A DNA stretch of 64,000 bases from Ilumatobacter sp. (GCF_030065885.1 NZ_JASJCS010000003.1:1-64000); one strand, 5' to 3'; positions 49,255 to 60,364 are shown, numbered from the stretch's first letter. Numbers and translations are program-made. Notes: generated by a model from the sequence alone, not told the origin.

Positions 49255-51161
49255 GCGGCGACGTCGTCATGCTCGTCGGCGGGAGCGACCGCGAGGTCGT
49301 CGAGTCGATCGCGGACGACGTGCGCGACCTGCTCGAGGGGCTCGTCGTGGTGGAGATCGTGAGCGGCGTCGCCGAGGCGATGGCCACCGTCGAGGCGGTG
49401 CGGGCCGCAGGCGGCATCGTGCCCCTCGCATTCGTCGCCGTCGACGTCGACGACGACGAGGGCATCGACGTGGTGCTGGCACTGCACGCCGACGACGAGA
49501 TCGAACGCACTCGCAAGGTGCTGATCACGTCACGAGCCTCACTGCAGCGCGTCGACATCGCGCTGCAACGGGGAGCCGTCCACGGCATGCTCACGAGGCC
49601 ATGGACGCGGCATGGCCTGCACCGTCTGGTCGACGCGCACCTCGCGACGTTCCTGGTCGAGTACGCACCCGAGCGGCTCGACGACTTCGGCGCCGTCATC
49701 GACGATGCCGAGCTCGAGCGGGCACGGACCCGCGTCGAGCAAGAGCGCGCCGCACCGACCGCAGCGGCCGAGGCCGAACACCCTCTGCTCGACAGCGACG
49801 TCGACGACGCGGCGGTCGAGGCGCAGATGGTCCGGCTCCTCGATCGGGCGCTCGGGCACCCGCCGCGGTTGCGGGTCGCGCCCGGCACGATCCTCATCGA
49901 GTCGGGCGAGGACGTGGGCGGCATCTACGTCGTCCTCGAGGGCATCGTGCAGCTCACATCACTGACCGAGCAGGGGGAGCGGATCCTCCACGAGGACTCC
50001 ACCGGCAGGATCCTCGGCCTCTTGTCGCTCGCCAGCCACCGGCGGGCGATGCTCCGCTGCAAGGCGGTCACCGACGTGCGGGCGATCCCCGTCAGCGTCG
50101 ACCAGCTCGCCCGGGCGATCGACGCCGAGCCGGCGCTGGCCGGCCTGCTGACGCGCGTGCTGATCGGATCGCTGGCGCGTCGGCTGCGGCGCTCCGACGA
50201 GCTCCAGGTCGAGCTCGATCAGAGCCTGGCGGCGCTGTCCGAGGCGAGGGCGCAGCTGGTCGCCAGTGCCCGGTTCGCGACGCTCGGCGAGATGTCGGCC
50301 GGGATGGCGCACGAGCTGAACAACCCGACCGCCGCGCTGACCCGAGCGGTCGAGCACCTCGCCGACGACCTCGCGCTCGTCGTCGGCGACCCCGAGATCG
50401 TCGACCGGGTCCACCGGCAGCTCGACGCGCCATCGCAGTCGACGTCCGAGCAGCGTGCCCATCGACGCTCGCTCGCCGACCGGCTCGGCGACCGACGGTT
50501 GGCCGAGCGGCTCGTCGGCATGGGCGTCACCGAACCGCGCGAGGCCCAGGCGCTGGCCCGACTCGACGGGTCGACGCTGGACCGGCTCGAGGCCGCGGCT
50601 CGCCTCGGCAGGACGATCCGCAACACGACCAGCGCCGCCGAGCGGATCCGATCCCTGGTCGACAGCCTCCGTGCCTATGCCCGCGGCGACGACGGTCGCG
50701 GCCCGGTCGCGGCCGACGTCGACGTGGCCGAGGGTGTCGACAACGCACTGCGTCTGGTGTCGCACCGGCTCGACGACGTCGAGGTCGAGCGTCACGTCGA
50801 CGACGTGCCGAGCATCTCCGCGCGGCCCGGCGCGCTGCAGCAGGTCTGGACCAACCTGATCACGAATGCCCTCGACGCCGTCGACGATCACGGCAGGATC
50901 GAACTGCGGGTCTCCCAGGCGGCGCCGCGCACGGTCCGGGTCGAGGTGATCGACGACGGCCCCGGCATTCCGACGCAGCTGCAGTCGAGGATCTTCGAGC
51001 CGAGATTCACCACGAAGAACGGTCGCGTCCAGTTCGGCCTCGGGCTCGGGCTGTCGATCGCTCGCCAGATCGTGGAGGAGCACCACGGCTCGATCACCGT
51101 CGAGAGTCGACCCGGCCGCACCCGTTTCGCCGTCGTCCTGCCCGTGGAGGGAAGCCCATGA
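49251..51161 (+). CDS. sensor histidine kinase: REC-like N-terminus + cyclic-nucleotide-binding-like domain + HisKA/HATPase
   Basis: GTILIESGEDVGGIYVVLEGIVQLTS; FATLGEMSAGMAHELNNPTAAL (H-box); QQVWTNLITNALDAV (N-box); VEVIDDGPGIP; FGLGLGLSIARQIVEEHHG. Confidence 0.92.
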   Translation: MSGDVVMLVGGSDREVVESIADDVRDLLEGLVVVEIVSGVAEAMATVEAVRAAGGIVPLAFVAVDVDDDEGIDVVLALHADDEIERTRKVLITSRASLQRVDIALQRGAVHGMLTRPWTRHGLHRLVDAHLATFLVEYAPERLDDFGAVIDDAELERARTRVEQERAAPTAAAEAEHPLLDSDVDDAAVEAQMVRLLDRALGHPPRLRVAPGTILIESGEDVGGIYVVLEGIVQLTSLTEQGERILHEDSTGRILGLLSLASHRRAMLRCKAVTDVRAIPVSVDQLARAIDAEPALAGLLTRVLIGSLARRLRRSDELQVELDQSLAALSEARAQLVASARFATLGEMSAGMAHELNNPTAALTRAVEHLADDLALVVGDPEIVDRVHRQLDAPSQSTSEQRAHRRSLADRLGDRRLAERLVGMGVTEPREAQALARLDGSTLDRLEAAARLGRTIRNTTSAAERIRSLVDSLRAYARGDDGRGPVAADVDVAEGVDNALRLVSHRLDDVEVERHVDDVPSISARPGALQQVWTNLITNALDAVDDHGRIELRVSQAAPRTVRVEVIDDGPGIPTQLQSRIFEPRFTTKNGRVQFGLGLGLSIARQIVEEHHGSITVESRPGRTRFAVVLPVEGSP

Positions 51162-51649
51162 CCGAGCTCGTCATCCTCGTCGTCGAGGACGAACCCGAGG
51201 TCCGGGCGGCGATCGTCCGCGACCTCGCGCCGCTGTCCGGCACGATCCGCGTCGACGAGGCCGACACCGTCGACGATGCGTTGGCCGCCCTCGAGGAGTG
51301 CACGGCCGCCGGTGATCGCGTCGGGCTGATCCTGGCCGATCACCGTCTGCCCGGCCGGAGCGGTGTCGACCTGCTCGTGTCGCTGCACGCCGAGCCGGCC
51401 ACGAGGCCGATCAGGAAGGTGCTCATCACCGGGCAGGCGGGCCATCAGGACACGATCCGGGCGATCAACGACGCCGGCCTCGCCCACTACATCGCCAAGC
51501 CGTGGGAGCCGGACGACCTCCGGGCAACCGCGATCGACCAGCTGACCGACTACGTCATCGACGAGGGCCTGGATCCGCTGGCGTTCGTCCAGGTGCTCGA
51601 CGGACCGCGCCTGCTCGACGAGTACTCCAGGGCGAGTCGCTCGGACTGA
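51158..51649 (+). CDS. response regulator receiver (REC domain, no recognised output domain)
   Basis: LVVEDEPEVRAAI, LILADHRLPGRSGVDLL, KVLITGQAG, HYIAKPWEPDDL. Confidence 0.92.
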   Translation: MTELVILVVEDEPEVRAAIVRDLAPLSGTIRVDEADTVDDALAALEECTAAGDRVGLILADHRLPGRSGVDLLVSLHAEPATRPIRKVLITGQAGHQDTIRAINDAGLAHYIAKPWEPDDLRATAIDQLTDYVIDEGLDPLAFVQVLDGPRLLDEYSRASRSD

Positions 51650-51723
51650 ACCGACCAGTTGGCCTCTCGGACCCCGCGCCGGCACCGTCGGCCGTCCAGA
51701 CGGTCGTGTTAACTGGACACGCG

Positions 51724-53199
51724 ATGTTCGACCGGATCAAGCAGATCGTCAGGCGCGAGGAGCCCGACTCAGACCAGTGCTTCGCCGACCTCTGTGCCGC
51801 CCTCTCGCCGGACCGGGTCAAGCGGGACGGTGCGCATCGCGCGCTGCTCGCGCACGACGCCTCGCTCTTCGGCGGCGGCGTGGCCGGTCCGCTCTGCTAT
51901 CCCGAGAACGCCTTCGAGGTCGCCGCCGTCATGCGGATCGCGATCGAGCACGGGCGCGGCGTGGTGCCGCGCGGCGCAGGCACCGGCCTCGCCGGGGGAG
52001 CGATCCCGCTCGGCGCACCGATCGTGGTCGCGCTCACGCGCATGAACCGCGTGCTCGACGTCGACGTCGACGATCGCGTCGCGTGGGTCGAGCCCGGCGT
52101 GATCAACCTCGACCTCGACAAGCACCTCGGTCCACTCGGCTACCACTTCGCGCCCGATCCGTCGAGCCAGCAGGTGTGCACGATCGGCGGCAACGTCGCC
52201 AACAACTCGGGCGGTCCGCACTGCCTGCAGTACGGCGTCACCAACGCCCACATCCTGGCCCTGGAGGTCGTGTTGCCGTCGGGCGACATCGCGATGTTCG
52301 GTGGTCTCGACGCCGAGCCGGCCGGGCTCGATCTCCGGGGCGCCTTCGTCGGCAGCGAGGGCACGCTCGGCATCGTCACCCGAGTCGCCGTCCGCCTCAC
52401 GAAGAACGCCCCGTCGGTTCGAACGCTCCTGCTGTCGTTCGGCTCGGTGCACGACGCCGCCAACACCGTGAGCGCTGTCATCGCTGCGGGTGTCGTGCCG
52501 GCCGCGATGGAGGTCATGGACCAGAAGATCACGGTTGCGGTCGAGAACTACGTCGGTGCGGGCTATCCCGTCGACGCGGCCGCCGTCCTCCTCGCCGAGG
52601 TCGAGGGGCTCCCGGGCGGCACCGAGGTCGACGCCGCGACCATCGAGCGGCTCGGCCGCGAACACGGCGCCACCGATGTCCGGCTGGCCGCGACCGACGA
52701 GGAGCGCGCCTTGCTCTGGAAGGGCCGCAAGACGGCGTTCGGCGCGATCGCGCAGATTGCGCCCGACTACTACCTGCACGACACGGTGGTGCCGCGTTCG
52801 AAGCTCGCCGAGGTGCTCGAGCAGGTCTACGAGATCGCCGACCGTCACGACGTCATCGTGATGAACGTCTTCCACGCCGGCGACGGCAACCTGCATCCGC
52901 TGCTGCTGTTCGACGCCCGCGAGCCCGGCGTGATCGACCGGGTCCACGCGGCGGGCGAGGAGATCCTGCGGGCGTCGCTCGACGCCGGCGGTGTGCTGTC
53001 GGGCGAGCACGGCATCGGTGTCGAGAAGCAGAAGTTCATGGCCGAGCAGTTCAGCGACGACGACCTCGACCACCAGGCGCGCCTCCGGAGGGCCTTCGAT
53101 CCGGACTGCCGCGCCAACCCCGGCAAGGTGCTGCCGGCCAGCCACAGCTGCGCCGACATCCAGGCACTGCGCAGCGTGCCGACCGGGGTCTGGGGGTGA
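51724..53199 (+). CDS. glcD: FAD-linked oxidase, glycolate oxidase subunit GlcD
   Basis: VVPRGAGTGLAGGAIP, CTIGGNVANNSGGPHCLQYGVTNAHILALEVVLPSG, GGVLSGEHGIGVEKQKFM. Confidence 0.92.
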   Translation: MFDRIKQIVRREEPDSDQCFADLCAALSPDRVKRDGAHRALLAHDASLFGGGVAGPLCYPENAFEVAAVMRIAIEHGRGVVPRGAGTGLAGGAIPLGAPIVVALTRMNRVLDVDVDDRVAWVEPGVINLDLDKHLGPLGYHFAPDPSSQQVCTIGGNVANNSGGPHCLQYGVTNAHILALEVVLPSGDIAMFGGLDAEPAGLDLRGAFVGSEGTLGIVTRVAVRLTKNAPSVRTLLLSFGSVHDAANTVSAVIAAGVVPAAMEVMDQKITVAVENYVGAGYPVDAAAVLLAEVEGLPGGTEVDAATIERLGREHGATDVRLAATDEERALLWKGRKTAFGAIAQIAPDYYLHDTVVPRSKLAEVLEQVYEIADRHDVIVMNVFHAGDGNLHPLLLFDAREPGVIDRVHAAGEEILRASLDAGGVLSGEHGIGVEKQKFMAEQFSDDDLDHQARLRRAFDPDCRANPGKVLPASHSCADIQALRSVPTGVWG

Positions 53200-54110
53200 G
53201 CACGGCCCTCACGGCCTTCGCCGACGAGGTCGGCCCGGACGGCCCGGTGGCGGTCGAGGGCGGCCTCACCAGGTGGGACGCCGCCGGCCCGCTCGACGAC
53301 GGCGTCCGCGTGTTGCGGGCCCCGGTCGGACTCGTCGAGTACCAGCCGGCCGAGATGACCGTCAGGGTGCTCGCCGGGACCACGGTCGCCGACCTGCACG
53401 ACGAGCTGGCGAGCGCCGGCCAGCGAACCGCGCTGCCCGACCGCGGCGGCACGGTGGGCGGCGCCGTCGTCGTCGGCGAGAACGCCCCGACGATGCTCGG
53501 CGTCGGGCGCATCCGCGAAGCGGTGCTGCAGGTCACCTACGTCTCGGCCGACGGCCGGCTCGTCGTCGGCGGCGGGCCGACTGTGAAGAACGTCAGCGGG
53601 TTCGACCTGCCACGCCTGTTCGTCGGGTCGTTCGGCACGCTCGGCCTCGTCGGCGAGGTGATCCTCAGGACCAATCCCGTGCCCGCCGCTTCGGTCTGGC
53701 TGGCGGCCGACGACGCCGACCCGGCCGCGGTGTTCGACACCCTGCTGCGGCCCGGAGCGATCTTCCACGACGGCGCTCGGACGACGGTGCTGCTCGAGGG
53801 CCACGCCGTCGACGTCGAGCACCAGACCGAGCAGCTGCGCTCGATGGGCACGTTCCTGCCCGCCGACGGCCCGCCGGCGTTGCCCGAGCACCGCTGGTCG
53901 GTCGCGCCGTCCGAGCTCCGTCGCCTCGACACGTCGACGACGGGGGAGTACGTGGCCGCCATCGGGGTCGGGCTCCTGTGGGCCGCGCGGCGCCAGCCAC
54001 GGCGAGCACCCGAGCCGTCGGCGTCCGAGGTCGCCCGCCGGATCAAGGCCGAGTTCGATCCCACGCGCCGCCTCAATCCCGGCAGGTTCGTCGCCGGCAT
54101 GGAGCACTGA
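53196..54110 (+). CDS. glcE: glycolate oxidase subunit GlcE (FAD-binding)
   Basis: GTVGGAVVVGENAPTMLGVGRIREAVLQVTYVSADGRLVVGGGPTVKNVSGFDLPRLFVGSFGTLG. Confidence 0.9.
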   Translation: MSTALTAFADEVGPDGPVAVEGGLTRWDAAGPLDDGVRVLRAPVGLVEYQPAEMTVRVLAGTTVADLHDELASAGQRTALPDRGGTVGGAVVVGENAPTMLGVGRIREAVLQVTYVSADGRLVVGGGPTVKNVSGFDLPRLFVGSFGTLGLVGEVILRTNPVPAASVWLAADDADPAAVFDTLLRPGAIFHDGARTTVLLEGHAVDVEHQTEQLRSMGTFLPADGPPALPEHRWSVAPSELRRLDTSTTGEYVAAIGVGLLWAARRQPRRAPEPSASEVARRIKAEFDPTRRLNPGRFVAGMEH

Positions 54111-55273
54111 TGGACCTGCAGATCGGCGCAGCCGACCTGAACACCTGCGTGCAGTGCGGCCTGTGCCTGCCCCACTGCCCGACGTTCCGCGTGACCGGCG
54201 ACGAGGCGATGTCGCCGCGGGGTCGGATCGGGCTGATGCGAGCGGTGCAGAACGACGGCGCTCCCGTCACCGGCGACGTGCTCGACTCGTTGGAGACCTG
54301 CGTGCAGTGCCGGGGGTGCGAGCCCGCCTGCCCCAGCGGCGTCCCGTTCGGCCACATGATGGAACAGGCGAGGGAGACGTTGGCCGACCGTCGCCGCATG
54401 ACGCCGCGCTGGCAGCGGTTGGCGTTCGCACCGCTGACGCGCCCTGCGGTGTTGCGGGCGGGGTCGACCGCGCTCGCCCTGGCGCAGCGCGCACGGCTCG
54501 TTCCGCGGCGATTCGCACTGCCGGCCGAGCTGCCGGTGCGCCGGAGGCCGCTGCCGGTCTCGGGCGACGACGTCTACCTGTTCACGGGGTGCGTGATGGA
54601 TGCGTGGCAGCGCGACGTGCACGCGGCTGCGCAGCGCGTCGTCGAGGCCGCCGGCTTCGGTGTCACACCGACCGGTGACCGGGCACCGTGCTGCGGCGCC
54701 CTACATGCACATGCCGGGCTGACCGCCACGACGCGCCGACTCGCCACGACGATGATGCGCGAGCTCGGTGGTGGCGATCGCGACCGCCGGCCGATCCTGG
54801 TCGACTCGGCCGGATGCGGCGCGGCGATGAAGGAGTACGGCCACCTGCTCGGCACGCCCGAGGCAGCGGCGTTCTCGGCGCGGGTGTACGACATCCACGA
54901 ATGGCTCGCCGAGCGCCTCGATCTGGTGCCGGCCGTCGCACCGCTCGATCTCAGCGTCGCCGTGCAGGACCCGTGCCACCTGCGGCACGTCCAGCGCGTG
55001 CACGCGGCGACCCGAACCGTGCTCCGTCCGTTCGTGCGCGAGCTGCGCGAGCTCGACGACGAGGGACTGTGTTGCGGCGCCGGCGGGGCCTACTCGCTGC
55101 TCCAGCCCGGACTCGCCGGCGACATCCGTGATCGCAAGCTGGCGGCCGTCGACCGCGCCGGCGCGGACGTCGTCGCATCGGCCAACCCGGGCTGCTCGAT
55201 CCACCTCGGCGCCGCCGGCGCCGACGCGGTGCATCCGATGCAGCTCGTCGATCGTGCGCTCTCGCAGCGCTGA
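54110..55273 (+). CDS. glcF: glycolate oxidase iron-sulfur subunit GlcF
   Basis: NTCVQCGLCLPHCPTF, ETCVQCRGCEPACPSGVPFG, two CCG motifs (APCCGALHAHAG, GLCCGAGGAYSL). Confidence 0.94.
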   Translation: MDLQIGAADLNTCVQCGLCLPHCPTFRVTGDEAMSPRGRIGLMRAVQNDGAPVTGDVLDSLETCVQCRGCEPACPSGVPFGHMMEQARETLADRRRMTPRWQRLAFAPLTRPAVLRAGSTALALAQRARLVPRRFALPAELPVRRRPLPVSGDDVYLFTGCVMDAWQRDVHAAAQRVVEAAGFGVTPTGDRAPCCGALHAHAGLTATTRRLATTMMRELGGGDRDRRPILVDSAGCGAAMKEYGHLLGTPEAAAFSARVYDIHEWLAERLDLVPAVAPLDLSVAVQDPCHLRHVQRVHAATRTVLRPFVRELRELDDEGLCCGAGGAYSLLQPGLAGDIRDRKLAAVDRAGADVVASANPGCSIHLGAAGADAVHPMQLVDRALSQR

Positions 55274-55319
55274 GCGACGGGGAGACGGCTTAGGAGGGCG
55301 GAGGACGGCGGGGTGGCGG

Positions 55320-55838
55320 CTACAGGGAGTCGTCGAGCTCGATCTCGACCATGAGCTCGTGTGCCAGCGCCTCGAGCGCATCGCGCAGTGCGTCGAGGTC
55401 GGTCGTCTCGCCGACCTCGAGCTCGGCGGTTGCCTCGAAGATCGTGCCGCCCGCCATCGGGGCGTCACGGGTGGCGGCGTCGAGCAGCTCGATGTTGACC
55501 GCGTGCGCGGTGAGCACCTCGGTGATCTCGTGCACGATGCCGGGCCGGTCGGTGCCCATGATCTCGAGCTCGAGGCGCCGCGTCATCCGGTCGTCGACGG
55601 TGTCGGGCGCCAGCTGGACGGTGATGTCGAGCAGGCCTTGGAGGGGCTCGAGCGACGCGACCAGCTCGTCGCGCCGGCCATCGGGCACGGTGACCATGAC
55701 GATGCCGGCGAACTTCCCGCCCAGCTCGGCCATCTGGCTGCGTTCCCAGTTGCCGCCGTGGCTCGTGATCACGTCGGCCACGGCGTTGACGAGGCCGGCC
55801 CGATCGTCGCCGATCAGCGTGAGCACCAGAGTGGCCAT
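55320..55838 (-). CDS. tandem ACT-domain regulatory protein (GcvR-like)
   Basis: LVLTLIGDDRAGLVNAVADVITSHGGNWERSQMAELGGKFAG; LEIMGTDRPGIVHEITEVLTAHAVNIELL. Confidence 0.88.
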   Translation of the reverse strand: MATLVLTLIGDDRAGLVNAVADVITSHGGNWERSQMAELGGKFAGIVMVTVPDGRRDELVASLEPLQGLLDITVQLAPDTVDDRMTRRLELEIMGTDRPGIVHEITEVLTAHAVNIELLDAATRDAPMAGGTIFEATAELEVGETTDLDALRDALEALAHELMVEIELDDSL

Positions 55839-55950
55839 GTCGGCACTGTAGGGCGCTCTCCGGATCAACACCGTTTCGAGGCCCACCGCACGAGGCCGAC
55901 CGCACGGCGCCGGCGATCGGTGACACGATGTGCGTCCGAGGAGGCGAGCG

Positions 55951-56910
55951 ATGTCATCTCGGAATGCCGACCGACACCCGCATGCGAAGCCACACGATCA
56001 CGGCCACCGGTCGATGCTGCTCGCGCCGTCGTCCTGGCGGCCGCAGCGAATACATCGGATCGGCCGCCGCCAGTTCCTGACCGAGCTCGGCCGCAACGCG
56101 TTCGCCGTCGCTATCGTCGGTGGCGTCGTGGCCGCCTGTTCGAGTGACGATGCGGACGGAGAAGCCGGAACGACCGACTCGGCCGGCACGACCGCCACGA
56201 CACCCGAGGGCTCGCCCGGGACGACGGCACCGGCATCGCCGACGTCCCCTGCGACCACCGCTGCCTCGGAGGGCGAGAGCGAGGAGCCAGCGGCCGAGCA
56301 GACGCCGACCGACGCGTCGGTGCGTTGGGCGCAGGCGAACCTCGGATTCGTCTCCGCGTACGTGCTCGTACGTGGCACCGAGGCAGCCGTCGTCGACACG
56401 GGCATCGAGGGCAGCGCCGGCCAGATCGGTGATGCGCTCGCCACGCTCGGCGCCGGCTTCGACGATGTCGGCCACGTCGTGCTCACCCACCGCCATCCGG
56501 ACCACGTCGGCTCGCTCCCCGAGGTCATCGAGCTGGCGCCGACGGCGACCGCCTACGCCGGCGCAGGCGACATCCCGAACATCACGTCACCGGTCGACCT
56601 CGTCGCGGTCGGCGACGGCGACGACGTGTTGGGCCTCCAGGTCTACGACACGCCTGGTCACACAGCGGGTTCGATCTCGCTGCTCGACCCCGGGATCGGT
56701 CTTCTGATCGCCGGCGACGCCCTGAACGGCAACGACGACGGCACCGGTATCTCGGGCGCCAACGAGCAGTTCACCGACGACATGACCACCGCCAACGCGT
56801 CGATCGCCAAGCTCGCCGCGCTCGAGTTCGAGACGGCGCTGTTCGGCCACGGCCAGCCGGTGGAGACGGGTGCCGGCGCACTGGTGCGGGCGCTCGCCAC
56901 CGAGCTGTGA
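55951..56910 (+). CDS. metallo-beta-lactamase-fold hydrolase with Tat-like signal/lipobox
   Basis: GRRQFLTELGRNAFAVAIVGGVVAACSS; HVVLTHRHPDHVGSLPEV; DTPGHTAGSISLLDPGIGLLIAGDALN. Confidence 0.9.
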   Translation: MSSRNADRHPHAKPHDHGHRSMLLAPSSWRPQRIHRIGRRQFLTELGRNAFAVAIVGGVVAACSSDDADGEAGTTDSAGTTATTPEGSPGTTAPASPTSPATTAASEGESEEPAAEQTPTDASVRWAQANLGFVSAYVLVRGTEAAVVDTGIEGSAGQIGDALATLGAGFDDVGHVVLTHRHPDHVGSLPEVIELAPTATAYAGAGDIPNITSPVDLVAVGDGDDVLGLQVYDTPGHTAGSISLLDPGIGLLIAGDALNGNDDGTGISGANEQFTDDMTTANASIAKLAALEFETALFGHGQPVETGAGALVRALATEL

Positions 56911-56981
56911 CCGCGCTGTGACCTCGGGCGGGTGGTGAACACACCAGGACGAGCCACCTCACCGGTCGATACGATGAACCC

Positions 56982-57872
56982 ATGAGCGAACAGGTGTCGA
57001 TCACGGGCTCGTTCCCCGTCAAGCGGGGATTGGCCGAGATGCTCAAGGGCGGCGTCATCATGGACGTCGTCACACCCGAGCAGGCGAAGATCGCAGAAGA
57101 CGCCGGCGCCGTGGCCGTGATGGCGCTCGAGCGGGTGCCGGCCGACATCCGCGCCGACGGCGGCGTCGCCCGCATGAGCGACCCCGAGATGATCGAGGGC
57201 ATCAAGGCCGCCGTGTCCATCCCGGTGATGGCCAAGGCCCGCATCGGGCACTTCGTCGAGGCGCAGATCCTCGAAGCGCTCGGGGTGGACTTCATCGACG
57301 AGTCCGAGGTGCTGACGCCCGCCGACGAGGCGCACCACATTGACAAGTTCAAGTTCACGGTGCCGGTGGTCTGCGGCGCGACCAACCTCGGCGAGGCGCT
57401 GCGCCGCATCAGCGAGGGAGCGGCGCTGATCCGCTCGAAAGGCGAGGCCGGCACGGGCAACGTGGTCGAAGCCGTTCGCCACCTGCGCAGCATCGTCGGC
57501 GACGTCAAGAAGGTCGGTCAGGCCGATTCAGCCGAGCTGTTCGACTGGGCGAAGCGCCTGCAGGCCCCGCTGCCGCTGGTGCAAGAGATCGCCGAGACCG
57601 GCAAGCTGCCGGTGCCGCTCTTCTGTGCCGGTGGCCTCGCGACGCCCGCCGACGCGGCGCTCGCCATGCAGCTCGGCGCCGAGTCGGTCTTCGTCGGGTC
57701 GGGCATCTTCAAGAGCGCCGACCCCGGCCCGCGCGCTGCCGCGATCGTCGAGGCCACGACGCACTTCAACGACGCCTCGATCCTGGCGAAGGTGAGCCGC
57801 GGCCTCGGCGCACCGATGACCGGCATCGGTATGGACGAGGTCCACGAGCACTACGCCGATCGCGGTTGGTGA
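56982..57872 (+). CDS. pdxS: pyridoxal 5'-phosphate synthase subunit PdxS
   Basis: [55 protein letters not shown]. Confidence 0.98.
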   Translation: MSEQVSITGSFPVKRGLAEMLKGGVIMDVVTPEQAKIAEDAGAVAVMALERVPADIRADGGVARMSDPEMIEGIKAAVSIPVMAKARIGHFVEAQILEALGVDFIDESEVLTPADEAHHIDKFKFTVPVVCGATNLGEALRRISEGAALIRSKGEAGTGNVVEAVRHLRSIVGDVKKVGQADSAELFDWAKRLQAPLPLVQEIAETGKLPVPLFCAGGLATPADAALAMQLGAESVFVGSGIFKSADPGPRAAAIVEATTHFNDASILAKVSRGLGAPMTGIGMDEVHEHYADRGW

Positions 57873-58570
57873 CCACCGCCTCGGCCGCCGGCGCCCCCGC
57901 GCCGCTGGTGGGCGTCCTCGCACTCCAGGGGGCGTTCGCTTCGCACCAGGAACGCCTCGCCCAGCTGGGTGCACCCACGCGCCAGGTGCGCACGCCCGCG
58001 GACCTCGCCGGGGTCGACGCGCTCGTCATGCCGGGTGGCGAATCGACGACGATGTCGAAGCTCCTGGTCACGAGCGGTCTGTACGACCCGATCGGCGAGC
58101 TGGTGACCGACGGCCTCCCTGTGCTCGGTACCTGCGCCGGGATGATCCTGCTCGCCACCGAGGTGCTCGACAGCCGGCCGGACCAGCTCTCGTACGGCGC
58201 GATCGACATCACGGTCCGCCGCAACGGCTACGGGCGTCAGCTCGACAGCTTCGAGACCGAGCTGGTCATGCGTGATCTGCCCGTCGGCTCGGCGACGTTC
58301 CACGGCGTGTTCATCCGTGCGCCCAAGGTCGAGCGCGTCGGCCAGGGTGTCGAGGTGCTCGCGGAGCACGACGGCGTCCCGGTGCTGCTCCGGCAGCGGG
58401 CGGTGACGGTGGCAGCCTTCCATCCCGAGCTCTCCAACGATCACCGGCTGCACGCCCAGTTCCTCAACACCTTCGCCTCTACCCTCGATGGCGGAGAGGC
58501 CGCTACCGTGCAAGGCGGTTCCGGACCGTCGGAACCGCAGACCGGCAGCGAACGGACCAGGAGCAGCTGA
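57869..58570 (+). CDS. pdxT: pyridoxal 5'-phosphate synthase glutaminase subunit PdxT
   Basis: [45 protein letters not shown] start overlapping the pdxS stop. Confidence 0.96.
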   Translation: MTTASAAGAPAPLVGVLALQGAFASHQERLAQLGAPTRQVRTPADLAGVDALVMPGGESTTMSKLLVTSGLYDPIGELVTDGLPVLGTCAGMILLATEVLDSRPDQLSYGAIDITVRRNGYGRQLDSFETELVMRDLPVGSATFHGVFIRAPKVERVGQGVEVLAEHDGVPVLLRQRAVTVAAFHPELSNDHRLHAQFLNTFASTLDGGEAATVQGGSGPSEPQTGSERTRSS

Positions 58571-59319
58571 TGTCGGGTCATTCCAAGTGGGCAACCATCA
58601 AGCACAAGAAGGGTGCCGCCGACGCCAAGCGCGGCAAGCTCTTCGCGAAGCTCGCCCGCCAGATCGAGGTGAGCGCACGCGCCGGTGGTGGCGACGTCGA
58701 CGCCAACCCCACGTTGCGCACCGCGGTGCAGAAGGCCAAGGCGTCGCAGATGACGAACGACGCCATCGACCGGGCCATCAAGCGCGGCACCGGCGAGGGC
58801 GATGCGGGCACGTACGAGGACATCACCTACGAGGGGTACGCGCCCGGCGGCGTCGCGCTGCTCATCGACGTCCTCACCGACAACCGCAACCGCACCAGCG
58901 CCGACATCCGCAACATCCTCACCAAGACCGGCGGGTCGATGGCCGAGCCGGGCGCCGTCGGATGGCAGTTCAACCGGCGCGGCATCATCCTCATCGAGGG
59001 CCGGGTCGACGAGGACGAGTTGATGCTGGCTGCCCTCGATGCCGGCGCCGACGACGTCTCCAACGAGGGCGAGACGTGGCAGGTGACGTGCGAGCCGACC
59101 AACACGTTCGAGATCAAGGAAGCCCTCGAGGCGGCGGGCTTCACGGTGATGTCGGCCGACACGCCGATGGTGTCCGACAACCTCGTGCCGGTCACCACCG
59201 TCGAGGACGCCAAGAAGCTGATGCGCATCATGGAGGCGATCGAGGACAACGACGACGTGCAGGACGTCTACTCCAACTTCGACATCGCCGACGACGTCAT
59301 GGAAGCAGCAGCATCATGA
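58570..59319 (+). CDS. YebC/PmpR-family regulator/translation factor
   Basis: [42 protein letters not shown]. Confidence 0.97.
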   Translation: MSGHSKWATIKHKKGAADAKRGKLFAKLARQIEVSARAGGGDVDANPTLRTAVQKAKASQMTNDAIDRAIKRGTGEGDAGTYEDITYEGYAPGGVALLIDVLTDNRNRTSADIRNILTKTGGSMAEPGAVGWQFNRRGIILIEGRVDEDELMLAALDAGADDVSNEGETWQVTCEPTNTFEIKEALEAAGFTVMSADTPMVSDNLVPVTTVEDAKKLMRIMEAIEDNDDVQDVYSNFDIADDVMEAAAS

Positions 59320-59768
59320 GTGTCGGCGTCGGCGATCGCGCGCCCGATTTCACGTTGCCGGGCACGGGGGGCACGACCTACTCCCTGAGCGACTTCCTCG
59401 GCAAGCCGCTCGTGCTGGTGTTCTACCCGGGGGACGACACGCCGGTCTGCACCAAGCAGCTCAACGCCTACAACGACGGCCTCGACCAGTTCGGCGACCT
59501 CGATGCCCAGATCGTCGGGATCTCGGCCCAGGACGTCGACAGCCACGAGGCGTTCTCGGGCAAGCACGGCTTCGAGTTCCCCCTCCTCGCGGACACGGAC
59601 AAGTCGGTCGCGGGGGCATACGGCACCCTCGGCCCGATCGGGTTCCCACGACGCAGCGTGTTCATCCTCGACGCCGAGGGCGTCATCCGGTACGCCCACA
59701 AGGCGATCGCCGGCCTGACCTACCGCCCGGTCGACGAGTTGATCGCCGAGCTCCGCAAGCTCGGCTGA
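59316..59768 (+). CDS. bcp: thioredoxin-dependent thiol peroxidase (peroxiredoxin Q/BCP family)
   Basis: [45 protein letters not shown]. Confidence 0.92.
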   Translation: MSVGVGDRAPDFTLPGTGGTTYSLSDFLGKPLVLVFYPGDDTPVCTKQLNAYNDGLDQFGDLDAQIVGISAQDVDSHEAFSGKHGFEFPLLADTDKSVAGAYGTLGPIGFPRRSVFILDAEGVIRYAHKAIAGLTYRPVDELIAELRKLG

Positions 59769-59812
59769 GACCGTCCGCCGGTCGGCGGCGCGCCGTGACT
59801 AGAGTCGAACCT

Positions 59813-60364
59813 GTGTTCGCCAGCAACTTGGCCGACCGTGCCGCCGTGAGCCGGCGCGTGCTCGGCATCGACCCAGGGTTGACGCGCTGCGGGTTCGCGG
59901 TGGTCGACGGGCGCGGCCCCGGTTCCGCGACCGCCGTCTCGCTGGGGGTGATCCGCACGCCGTCGTCCGACGAGCTGCCCGCCCGGCTGGCATCACTGCG
60001 CCGTGAGCTCGTCGACCTGATCACCGAGTACGAGCCGCAGGTGGTGGCCGTCGAGCGGGTGTTCTTCCAGGTCAACGTCCGCACGGCCATGAGCGTCGGC
60101 CAGGCCAGCGGCCTCGCGCTGTGCGAAGCGGCGAGCGCCGGGTGCGAGGTGGTGCAGTACACGCCCAACGAGGTCAAGGACGCCGTGGCCGGCTACGGCG
60201 GCGCCAGCAAGGAGCAGGTCCAGAAGATGGTGCAGACGCGGCTCAGGTTGTCGAAGCCACCCAGGCCGGCCGATGCGGCCGACGCCGCTGCGCTGGCGCT
60301 CTGCTATCTCGCGACGTCGCCGATGAGCCGCCACATCGCGGCTGCGACGGCGGGCCGCCGATGA
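59813..60364 (+). CDS. ruvC: crossover junction endodeoxyribonuclease RuvC
   Basis: VLGIDPGLTRCGFAVVDG, VAVERVFFQVNVRTAMSVGQASG, PNEVKDAVAGYGGASKEQVQKMV. Confidence 0.96.
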   Translation: MFASNLADRAAVSRRVLGIDPGLTRCGFAVVDGRGPGSATAVSLGVIRTPSSDELPARLASLRRELVDLITEYEPQVVAVERVFFQVNVRTAMSVGQASGLALCEAASAGCEVVQYTPNEVKDAVAGYGGASKEQVQKMVQTRLRLSKPPRPADAADAAALALCYLATSPMSRHIAAATAGRR

